Shown: one piece after another, positions 1-5,244 of the stretch
Layout of the letters: every line of letters begins with the position of its first letter
Numbering within the stretch: the first letter of the stretch is position 1
DNA from: Betaproteobacteria bacterium
GTDB taxonomy: Bacteria > Pseudomonadota > Gammaproteobacteria > Burkholderiales > Rhodocyclaceae
Length of the DNA: 5,879 bases
Direction of reading: 5' to 3'
NCBI GenBank assembly: GCA_028868235.1
Contig: JAGWUW010000180.1
Location: 1-5,879 of the forward strand
Notes under the pieces: model-generated
Databases searched by the model: none
What the model was told of the DNA's origin: nothing
What the model saw: only the letters and a program-made list of their open reading frames with translations
Translations under genes and position numbers: made by a program

Positions 1-1
1 A

Positions 2-583
2 CTGTGGAAAGTGTTGCCCAGGTGCGAGGCGGGTAATGCGGTGCGTGGTGATGTGATGCTTGAATCGTGTCGTAATACGCTTGCGGTTTCGGAAAGCCGA
101 TTGGTGACTTGCCTTGGTCTTAATGACATTGTTGTAGTGGAAACGGAGGATGCCGTTCTGGTGGCGAGCCACCACGCAACGCAGGATGTCAAAAAGATTG
201 TCGATCGCCTGAAGGCGGAAAAGCGCTCGGTTGCCCAATGGCACCGCAAGGTTCATCGTCCCTGGGGCTGGTATGACGGCGTCGATTCGGGCGAGCGCTT
301 CCAAGTGAAGCGCATCTGCGTGAAGCCTGGGGCGTCACTATCGCTGCAGATGCATCACCACCGCGCTGAGCACTGGATTGTGGTAACGGGAACGGCCAGG
401 GTGACGAAGGGGGAGGAGACTTTCCTCGTTTCAGAAAACCAGTCGACCTATATTCCGCTCGGAACTAAGCACCGCCTGGAAAACCCTGGCGTCGTACCAC
501 TGGAAATGATCGAGGTGCAGTCCGGCAGTTATCTTGGCGAAGACGATATCGTTCGTTTTGAGGATACCTACGGGCGTAGTTAA
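2..583 (+). CDS. manC: Mannose-1-phosphate guanylyltransferase / mannose-6-phosphate isomerase, C-terminal part (5' end outside window)
   Basis: The frame is open from base 2 to the TAA at 581-583, giving about 193 codons. Full-length members of this bifunctional family have about 470 residues, so the N-terminal nucleotidyltransferase domain lies off the left edge, and the GTG at 11 is an internal valine codon rather than a start. What remains is the end of the guanylyltransferase half (ESRLVT, then VVVETEDAVLVA, then QDVKKIV) followed by the type II isomerase cupin. The cupin begins at RPWGWYDGVDSG and contains FQVKRICVKPG, the metal-site motif LQMHHHRAEHW, ENQSTYIP, KHRLENPG and the closing IEVQSGSYLGEDDIVRFEDTYGR. 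Known family role: cytosolic conversion of fructose-6-P to mannose-6-P, and of mannose-1-P plus GTP to GDP-mannose for exopolysaccharide, O-antigen or alginate-type polymers. Family assignment is firm. Whether to call it manC, cpsB or algA depends on neighbours that are not visible. Confidence 0.95.
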   Translation: MWKVLPRCEAGNAVRGDVMLESCRNTLAVSESRLVTCLGLNDIVVVETEDAVLVASHHATQDVKKIVDRLKAEKRSVAQWHRKVHRPWGWYDGVDSGERFQVKRICVKPGASLSLQMHHHRAEHWIVVTGTARVTKGEETFLVSENQSTYIPLGTKHRLENPGVVPLEMIEVQSGSYLGEDDIVRFEDTYGRS

Positions 584-955
584 TCAATTGAATAGCAGGG
601 CGGCAGCTACCTTGCGGCCCTCGGCGGCCAGAATGTTGTAGGTGCGGCAAGCGGCTTGTAGGTCCATGACGTCGAGGCCGATGCCGGCATTGGCGAAGGG
701 GCGAAGCAGCTGGCCGGACGGAAAGCGCAGTTTGGCGCCGGTGCCGAGTAGGATAATTTCGGTGCCCAGTTTGACCAGGGCCTCCATGTCCGCTTCCGTC
801 AGCGTCGCGACCGTTGCCGAAGTCCAGTCTTGAATGATCGATTCGGGCAGCAAAATCAGGTTGGCAAAGTATTTTTCCTGATTGACGGCGACAAAATCAT
901 CACCATAGGCGGTGAACAGGTTGAGTCCGGCGGTGTTGGAAGTGTGGAGTTTCAC
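584..955 (-). CDS. Mth938-like domain protein (DUF498 family)
   Basis: This 123-residue protein matches the small single-domain Mth938/DUF498 family, which is related to the mitochondrial complex I assembly factor NDUFAF3. Visible family features are the opening MKLH, GLNLFTAYGDDFVAVN (residues 10-25), ILLGTGAKLRFP (68-79), and a C-terminal block GLDVMDLQAACRTYNIL (93-109) followed by AEGRKVAAALL. The length is normal. The start is GTG at 955-953, chosen because MKLH is the usual family beginning; no strong Shine-Dalgarno precedes it. The frame stays open further upstream but without a better start. The TGA stop abuts the stop of the convergent manC. It is divergent from alaA, with a perfect TATAAT on its own strand about 58 bases upstream. 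Bacterial function is not established; a role in membrane-complex or protein assembly is inference from the mitochondrial relative. Confidence 0.88.
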   Translation of the reverse strand: MKLHTSNTAGLNLFTAYGDDFVAVNQEKYFANLILLPESIIQDWTSATVATLTEADMEALVKLGTEIILLGTGAKLRFPSGQLLRPFANAGIGLDVMDLQAACRTYNILAAEGRKVAAALLFN

Positions 956-985
956 TGTGCGATCAATCCGAGAAGCCCGCCTAAA

Positions 986-1014
986 TTGCGGTGCACCATA
1001 CGATAAAGTAGGAT
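986..1014 (+). promoter_or_regulatory. Possible sigma-70 promoter for alaA
   Basis: TTGCGG (986-991) and TAGGAT (1009-1014) are separated by exactly 17 bases. They match the -35 consensus at three positions and the -10 at four, including the important first, second and last bases. Transcription would start near 1021, leaving about 43 bases before the ATG at 1064. It overlaps the minus-strand TATAAT. This is a weak match, so it is a suggestion only. Confidence 0.28.
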
Positions 1015-1018
1015 TATA
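1013..1018 (-). promoter_or_regulatory. Candidate -10 element (TATAAT) for the Mth938-type gene
   Basis: Read on the minus strand, these bases are TATAAT, an exact match to the sigma-70 -10 consensus, within GGTATAATCC. Transcription would start near 1006 and give a leader of about 50 bases before the GTG at 955. No good -35 is seen at 16-18 bases spacing (plus positions 1035-1042). The call rests on the hexamer, its strand and its position. Confidence 0.45.
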
Positions 1019-1052
1019 CCTTTGGCCTTAATGGCCTATACGCTGTCGCGCC

Positions 1053-1056
1053 GGAA
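1053..1056 (+). promoter_or_regulatory. Ribosome binding site deciding the alaA start
   Basis: GGAA lies seven bases before the ATG at 1064. The upstream in-frame candidates, ATG at 1031 and TTG at 1022, would add a non-conserved stretch (MAYTLSRRNNR) that homologues lack. ATG 1031 has no Shine-Dalgarno at a proper distance. Confidence 0.5.
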
Positions 1057-1063
1057 CAATCGC

Positions 1064-2293
1064 ATGAAACACGTCAAGAAATCCGCCAAACTCGCCAACG
1101 TCTGCTACGACATTCGCGGCCCCGTGCTGCAGAAGGCCAAGCAGATGGAGGAAGAGGGTCACAAGATTATCAAGCTGAATATCGGCAATCTAGCTGCATT
1201 CGGCTTCGATTCGCCTGAGGAAATCCAGCAAGACATGATCCGTAACCTGCCCAACGCGGCTGGTTACACCGATTCGAAGGGTATCTTCGCAGCGCGTAAG
1301 GCGATCATGCATTACACCCAGCAAAAGGGTATCAAAGGTGTGACGCTGGACGATATCTACGTCGGTAACGGCGTTTCCGAGCTGATCGTCATGGCTATGA
1401 ATGCGTTGCTCGATGCGGGCGATGAAGTGTTGGTGCCGGCACCGGATTATCCGCTGTGGACAGCGGCAATCAGCCTGTCCGGCGGTACGCCGAAGCATTA
1501 CCTATGTGACGAGAGTAAGGGCTGGTTGCCGGACCTCGACGATATTCGCAACAAGATCAACGTCCATACCAAGGCGATCGTACTGATCAATCCGAACAAC
1601 CCGACCGGTGCGCTGTATCCAGACGACCTGTTAAGTGAAATCATCGAAATCGCCCGCCAACATCACCTAACGATCTATGCCGACGAGGTTTACGATAAGG
1701 TGTTGTACGACGGCATCAAGCATACTTCGATCGCCTCGCTGGCCGAAGATGTGCTGATGATTACCTTCAATGGTTTGTCGAAGAACTACCGTTCCTGTGG
1801 CTACCGTGCTGGCTGGATGGTGGTGTCCGGTGACAAGCGCCATGCCAAGGACTATATCGAAGGCCTCGATATGCTCGCCTCGATGCGTTTGTGCGCCAAC
1901 GCACCTGGCCAGCATGGTATCCAGACGGCACTCGGTGGGTACCAGAGCATTGACGATTTGATCAAGGATGGTGGTCGCTTGCGCCGCCAGCGCGATATCG
2001 CGCATGAGCTGATTACCGCCATTCCAGGCGTTTCCTGCGTCAAGCCGAAGGCTGCGCTGTACATGTTCCCAAAACTTGATCCGAAAATTTATCCGATCAA
2101 GAACGATCAGCAATTTATCTCTGAATTGCTGCAGGAGGAAAAGGTTTTGCTGGTACAAGGTACGGGCTTCAATTGGCCGCATCCAGATCACTTTCGCCTG
2201 GTTTTCCTGCCGCATGAGGATGATTTACGCGAGGCGATTGCCCGTATCGCCCGCTTTCTCGAGAACTACCGCAAGCGTCACGGCACGAATTAA
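1064..2293 (+). CDS. alaA: Glutamate-pyruvate aminotransferase (alanine transaminase AlaA)
   Basis: This 409-residue class I/II PLP-dependent aminotransferase matches E. coli AlaA (about 405 residues) along its whole length. It transfers the amino group between glutamate and pyruvate, making alanine, in the cytosol. Visible features are the N-terminal SAKLANVCYDIRGPVL (7-22), GNGVSELI (101-108), PAPDYPLWTAA (125-135), NPNNPTG (176-182), YADEVYD (205-211) with the PLP-pyridine aspartate at 207, NGLSKNYR (236-243) with the Schiff-base lysine at 240, GWMV (250-253), and HFRLV (376-380) with the substrate-carboxylate arginine at 378. The ATG at 1064 aligns with the E. coli N terminus and has GGAA upstream; a longer form from 1031 is possible but unlikely. 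One oddity is GNLAAFGF at 41-48, where E. coli AlaA has GNPAPFGF. It is followed at 66 bases by hom and may be co-transcribed with it. In some genomes this gene is labelled aspartate aminotransferase, but the match to AlaA is closer. Confidence 0.93.
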   Translation: MKHVKKSAKLANVCYDIRGPVLQKAKQMEEEGHKIIKLNIGNLAAFGFDSPEEIQQDMIRNLPNAAGYTDSKGIFAARKAIMHYTQQKGIKGVTLDDIYVGNGVSELIVMAMNALLDAGDEVLVPAPDYPLWTAAISLSGGTPKHYLCDESKGWLPDLDDIRNKINVHTKAIVLINPNNPTGALYPDDLLSEIIEIARQHHLTIYADEVYDKVLYDGIKHTSIASLAEDVLMITFNGLSKNYRSCGYRAGWMVVSGDKRHAKDYIEGLDMLASMRLCANAPGQHGIQTALGGYQSIDDLIKDGGRLRRQRDIAHELITAIPGVSCVKPKAALYMFPKLDPKIYPIKNDQQFISELLQEEKVLLVQGTGFNWPHPDHFRLVFLPHEDDLREAIARIARFLENYRKRHGTN

Positions 2294-2300
2294 TCGCTGA

Positions 2301-2322
2301 TGCTAGCCAACAGTCGCTAGCA
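2301..2322 (+). repeat. Short inverted repeat between alaA and hom
   Basis: TGCTAGC (2301-2307) and GCTAGCA (2316-2322) are perfect inverted copies around an 8-base loop, forming a 7-bp stem. The following sequence AATTTCT has only three T residues in a row, so it is at best a weak attenuator or mRNA-processing hairpin and not a convincing terminator. The rest of the 66-base gap (2323-2359) is A/C-rich and shows no clear ribosome binding site. Confidence 0.5.
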
Positions 2323-2359
2323 ATTTCTACCATCTAACAACCAACCACTAATTGCTCAA

Positions 2360-3670
2360 ATGAAACCTATCAATGTTGGCCTTATCGGCATCGGCACCGT
2401 CGGCGGTGGTACTTGGACCGTCCTGAATCGCAACGCGGAAGAAATCACCCGTCGCGCCGGCCGCCCGATTCGCATTACGGCCGTCGCCGACAAGAATGTG
2501 GAACTGGCCAAGCAGGTCACAGGCGGGGCTGCACGCGTCACCGACGATGCGTTTTCCCTAGTCAATGATCCGGAAATCGACATCATCGTCGAACTGATCG
2601 GTGGCTATGGTGTGGCCAAGGAAGTGGTGATGCAGTCCATCGCTAACGGCAAGCACGTCGTTACCGCTAACAAGGCACTGCTTGCCGTGCATGGCACGGA
2701 GATTTTCACTGCGGCCCAGCAGAAGGGTGTTATGGTCGCTTTTGAAGCCGCCGTGGCCGGTGGTATTCCCATCATCAAGGCGCTGCGCGAAGGCCTGACC
2801 GCCAACCGTATTGAATGGGCGGCAGGCATTATTAACGGTACGACCAATTTCATCCTGTCTGAGATGCGTGACAAGGGCCTTTCCTTCAATGACGTGTTGA
2901 AGGAGGCTCAACGTTTGGGCTATGCCGAAGCTGATCCGACCTTCGATATCGAAGGCGTCGATGCCGCCCATAAGGCCACCCTCATCGCCTCCATCGCCTA
3001 CGGCATTCCGGTTCAGTTCGACAAGGCTTATGTTGAGGGTATCACCAAGCTGGAAGCTTCCGACATCAAATACGCCGAACAGCTTGGCTACCGTATCAAG
3101 CTGCTCGGTATCGCCAAGCGTCGTGAGAAGGGCATTGAACTGCGCGTGCATCCGACACTTATCCCGGCCAAGCGCCTGATCGCCAATGTCGAGGGCGCCA
3201 TGAATGCCGTCGTCGTCAAGGGCGATGCTGTTGGCACCACGCTGTACTACGGCAAGGGTGCAGGCGCCGAACCGACCGCTTCGGCCGTGATTGCGGATCT
3301 GGTTGATGTTACCCGTCTGGCGACGGCCGATGCGGCACATCGTGTTCCGCATCTGGCTTTCCAGCCGGATGCGATGTCCAGCCTACCGGTCCTGCCGATG
3401 AGCGAGATTGAAACCGGTTATTACCTGCGTTTGCGCGTCGAGGATAAGCCTGGCGTGTTGGCTGATATCACTCGCATCCTGGCTGATCAGGGCATTTCCA
3501 TCGATGCGCTTCTGCAGCGGGAACCGGAAGAGGGGGAGGGCGAAACAGACATCATCATCCTCACCCATGTCTGCAAGGAAAGCGCTGCCGATGCGGCAAT
3601 TGCCAAGATCGAGGGGCTGTCGGCACAGAAGGGCAAGGTCAAGCGTATTCGCTTGGAAGAACTGCAGTAA
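2360..3670 (+). CDS. hom: Homoserine dehydrogenase, with C-terminal ACT domain
   Basis: This 436-residue NAD(P)-dependent enzyme reduces aspartate 4-semialdehyde to homoserine, the branch-point step toward threonine and methionine. The Rossmann motif GLIGIGTVGGG is at 7-17. VTANKALLAVHG (101-112) contains lysine 105 at the active site. The catalytic core and family signature run through INGTTNFI (158-165) and GYAEADPTFDIEGVDAAHK (187-205), with the second conserved lysine at 205. A C-terminal ACT domain (about 354-430, with LRVEDKPGVLADI) is the usual site of threonine feedback inhibition in this monofunctional class. Length is typical, and it is not fused to aspartokinase. The ATG at 2360 directly precedes the conserved KPINVGLIG, so the start is secure, although no Shine-Dalgarno precedes it. 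A strong terminator follows 24 bases after the stop. thrC, commonly the next gene, is displaced by two genes here. Confidence 0.97.
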   Translation: MKPINVGLIGIGTVGGGTWTVLNRNAEEITRRAGRPIRITAVADKNVELAKQVTGGAARVTDDAFSLVNDPEIDIIVELIGGYGVAKEVVMQSIANGKHVVTANKALLAVHGTEIFTAAQQKGVMVAFEAAVAGGIPIIKALREGLTANRIEWAAGIINGTTNFILSEMRDKGLSFNDVLKEAQRLGYAEADPTFDIEGVDAAHKATLIASIAYGIPVQFDKAYVEGITKLEASDIKYAEQLGYRIKLLGIAKRREKGIELRVHPTLIPAKRLIANVEGAMNAVVVKGDAVGTTLYYGKGAGAEPTASAVIADLVDVTRLATADAAHRVPHLAFQPDAMSSLPVLPMSEIETGYYLRLRVEDKPGVLADITRILADQGISIDALLQREPEEGEGETDIIILTHVCKESAADAAIAKIEGLSAQKGKVKRIRLEELQ

Positions 3671-3694
3671 ATTGCGGTTTGGACAGTTTTTTCG

Positions 3695-3718
3695 ACGGGG
3701 GCCTTGGCCCCCGTTTTT
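3695..3718 (+). terminator. Intrinsic (rho-independent) terminator after hom
   Basis: ACGGGGGC (3695-3702) pairs perfectly with GCCCCCGT (3707-3714) around a CTTG loop, making an 8-bp, very GC-rich stem, followed by TTTTT (3714-3718). It starts 24 bases after the hom stop. It should stop most transcripts coming from alaA/hom before they reach the DUF2249 gene and thrC. The remainder of the 140-base gap (3719-3801) shows no convincing promoter, although one is expected for the downstream genes. Confidence 0.92.
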
Positions 3719-3801
3719 GTAGGGGCTTGCCGAGATGCATCAAGGAAACGGGCGAAACATCGTCGCACAATGAATCTTCCTCGTTGACTGATTCCTTTCA
3801 T

Positions 3802-3805
3802 GGAG
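3802..3805 (+). promoter_or_regulatory. Ribosome binding site deciding the DUF2249 start
   Basis: GGAG five bases before the ATG at 3811 supports that start. The frame is open further upstream to a TTG at 3679, but that extension would run through the hom terminator and has no similarity to the family. Confidence 0.7.
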
Positions 3806-3810
3806 ATTGT

Positions 3811-4086
3811 ATGCAAACCATTCGCCCCGTCCATTCCTGCGACCACCCCACCGCCGAAGCACTCTATCCATTCGACGCACGCGGTATCGCCAAGCGCTTC
3901 CGCCACGCCGCCATCTTCGGTGCGCTGGATGCCCTGATGCCGGGCGAAACCATGCGTTTCTGCAATGACCACGATCCACTGCCACTGTTGGCTCAATTGC
4001 AACAGCGCTATGGCCAGCACCTGAGCATCGAATACCAGCAGCGTGAGCCGGGCGCGATCGTGATCGATTTCAAAGTCGTCGGCTGA
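3811..4086 (+). CDS. DUF2249 domain protein (TusA-like fold)
   Basis: This 91-residue soluble protein has the DUF2249 pattern. A short N-terminal tail leads to FDARGIAKRFRHAAIFGALDALMPGETMRF (about 21-50), that is, a D-x-R-G strand, a helix and the LxPGE turn. It continues with NDHDPLPLLAQLQQRYG (52-68) and ends with a strand pair that includes REPGAIVIDF. DUF2249 belongs to the SirA/TusA-like structural group, but the conserved TusA cysteine is not at the D-x-R-G site here. Two cysteines are present, at residues 10 and 51. Family genes often sit near hemerythrin, NnrS, nitric-oxide or denitrification genes; the molecular function is not established. The TGA stop is directly followed by the GTG of the membrane protein, so the two are probably translated together. 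The start is supported by GGAG upstream. Confidence 0.85.
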   Translation: MQTIRPVHSCDHPTAEALYPFDARGIAKRFRHAAIFGALDALMPGETMRFCNDHDPLPLLAQLQQRYGQHLSIEYQQREPGAIVIDFKVVG

Positions 4087-5211
4087 GTGATCACCACAGC
4101 GAGCCTCAGCCTTCTTGCAGTGATTGCCAGCGCTGCGCTGGCGTTGAGCGGCTGGGGTTCGCCACTGGCGGTGGCGCATCTGGCGTTTGCCGTCGGCATC
4201 GTGCCATTGATTTTTGCGGCCATGATGCATTTCGTGCCGGTATTGACTCGTACTGGCGACACCGATTCCCGCATGGCCCGCCTACCAATGCTCGTTCAGA
4301 CTGTTGGCCTGATCGTCATTAGCGGTATGCAGGGTTGGATTCCCTATGGGATGGTCTATTTCGCGGCGGTTTGCGATCTGTTGGCAGCAGCAATATTGCT
4401 CAACTGGATCGCCTGTCGAGTTCGTATGACGTTGGGTAGTCCGCATCCCGGTTGGCGTTGGTACGGTGTGGCTATCGGATGCCTTATCCTCGCGCTTACC
4501 AGCATCGTACTTATCCCCTTCTGGCCGTCCTATTGGCGCGCATTGCGGATATTTCACTTGCATCTTAATACGCTGGGTCTGGTTGGACTGGCGGCGCTGG
4601 GCACCTTGCCGGTCCTGATGCCGACAGCGCTGGGAAAGCCGGATCCGGAATCGGCAAGCTGGTTGCGGCGCCGTTTATGGTTGGTTGCATCGGGGGCGTT
4701 GCTGATAGCGACTGGCGCGGTTATCGCTTGGCCATTTGCTGCGCCTGGCGCTGCACTGGTCTTGGTCGCTACGCTTGGCCTTATCGGACAATGGGTGCGG
4801 CGTTTCGGTATCAAACCGCTGTTGCGTGATGGTGCCGCAGCCTCCTTGCTGTGCGCGGTCTTCGGCTTGCTGGTCGCGCTGATCGCCGGCGTGCTCCACG
4901 GAGCTGGCATGTTGCCGACCCGCCCCTCGCTGCTCGCTTGGGGCGCCGGTTTCCTCTTGCCACTGGTGACAGGGGCGTTGAGTCAATTGCTGCCAGTTTG
5001 GCGCTGGCCGGGCTTGGCTACGTCCGAACGACTTTTGATGCGTCAAAAGCTATCGACAACAGGGGCTTTGCGCGGTAGCTTCTTTGTCGGCGCTGCCATC
5101 GCCATGTTGCTGGGTAGGCAAATGTTGGGAGGCGGTATGGTGATGGTCGGATTGGCTCTCTTTGTCGTTGCGCTGGCGCAAGCCGTGCGCGTGCGGCGTT
5201 CAACGCGGTAA
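4087..5211 (+). CDS. Polytopic membrane protein (about 12 helices), partner of DUF2249; oxidase-I/NnrS-like character
   Basis: This 374-residue, strongly hydrophobic protein is cytoplasmic-membrane located. By eye I place about 12 helices, near residues 6-22, 29-50, 66-82, 87-109, 126-145, 155-180, 196-218, 219-236, 252-274, 283-303, 328-346 and 347-367. Histidines fall inside or at the edges of helices: H31 and H48 (in HFVPVLTRTG), H157 and H159 (in HLHLNTLGLVGLAALGTL), and H271. The HxHxN stretch recalls small heme-copper-oxidase-subunit-I-like and NnrS-type heme/copper membrane proteins. The canonical six-histidine oxidase pattern and the tyrosine cross-link motif are not seen, so an actual oxidase is unlikely. 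I cannot name the family with certainty. GTG at 4087 follows the DUF2249 stop with no gap and no clear ribosome binding site, implying translational coupling; the next in-frame GTG (4120) would cut into the first helix. A heme, copper or nitric-oxide-related role is inference. Confidence 0.8.
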   Translation: MITTASLSLLAVIASAALALSGWGSPLAVAHLAFAVGIVPLIFAAMMHFVPVLTRTGDTDSRMARLPMLVQTVGLIVISGMQGWIPYGMVYFAAVCDLLAAAILLNWIACRVRMTLGSPHPGWRWYGVAIGCLILALTSIVLIPFWPSYWRALRIFHLHLNTLGLVGLAALGTLPVLMPTALGKPDPESASWLRRRLWLVASGALLIATGAVIAWPFAAPGAALVLVATLGLIGQWVRRFGIKPLLRDGAAASLLCAVFGLLVALIAGVLHGAGMLPTRPSLLAWGAGFLLPLVTGALSQLLPVWRWPGLATSERLLMRQKLSTTGALRGSFFVGAAIAMLLGRQMLGGGMVMVGLALFVVALAQAVRVRRSTR

Positions 5212-5214
5212 AAT
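5209..5214 (+). promoter_or_regulatory. Candidate -10 element (TAAAAT) for thrC
   Basis: TAAAAT matches the sigma-70 -10 consensus at five of six positions and overlaps the TAA stop of the membrane-protein gene. Transcription would begin near 5221, about 24 bases before the thrC ATG. No good -35 is visible at 16-18 bases upstream. A promoter here would make sense because a strong terminator lies between hom and this point. Confidence 0.35.
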
Positions 5215-5244
5215 CGCGGCTTTCTCGCTTTTCAGGTTTTCGCC

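Noticed and set aside
1022..1063. Longer alaA N terminus from TTG 1022 or ATG 1031
   Set aside because: The extra residues have no counterpart in E. coli AlaA, and the conserved alignment begins at ATG 1064, which has GGAA seven bases upstream.
2558..3352. Long open frame on the minus strand opposite hom
   Set aside because: It lies fully antisense to a confidently identified enzyme, has no recognisable motif, and is explained by codon bias in the real gene. The same applies to the minus-strand frames opposite alaA (1667-2215) and over the hom/DUF2249 region (3487-4230).
3726..3744. CTTG-N11-CAAG inverted repeat, considered as an FNR/Dnr-type box upstream of the DUF2249 gene
   Set aside because: The FNR-family box is TTGAT-N4-ATCAA; the spacing and inner bases do not fit. 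The internal GATGCATC palindrome is too short to interpret.
3679..3810. Upstream in-frame extension of the DUF2249 protein to a TTG at 3679
   Set aside because: It would translate the hom terminator, lacks a ribosome site and has no family resemblance; ATG 3811 has GGAG at five bases.
3784..3812. TTGACT and TTGTAT with 17-base spacing, considered as a promoter before the DUF2249 gene
   Set aside because: The would-be -10 overlaps the start codon, so transcription would begin inside the gene and leave out its ribosome site.
5196..5206. GCGTTCAACGC palindrome at the end of the membrane-protein gene
   Set aside because: It has a single-base centre, so it cannot form a normal hairpin loop, and no T-run follows; not a terminator.
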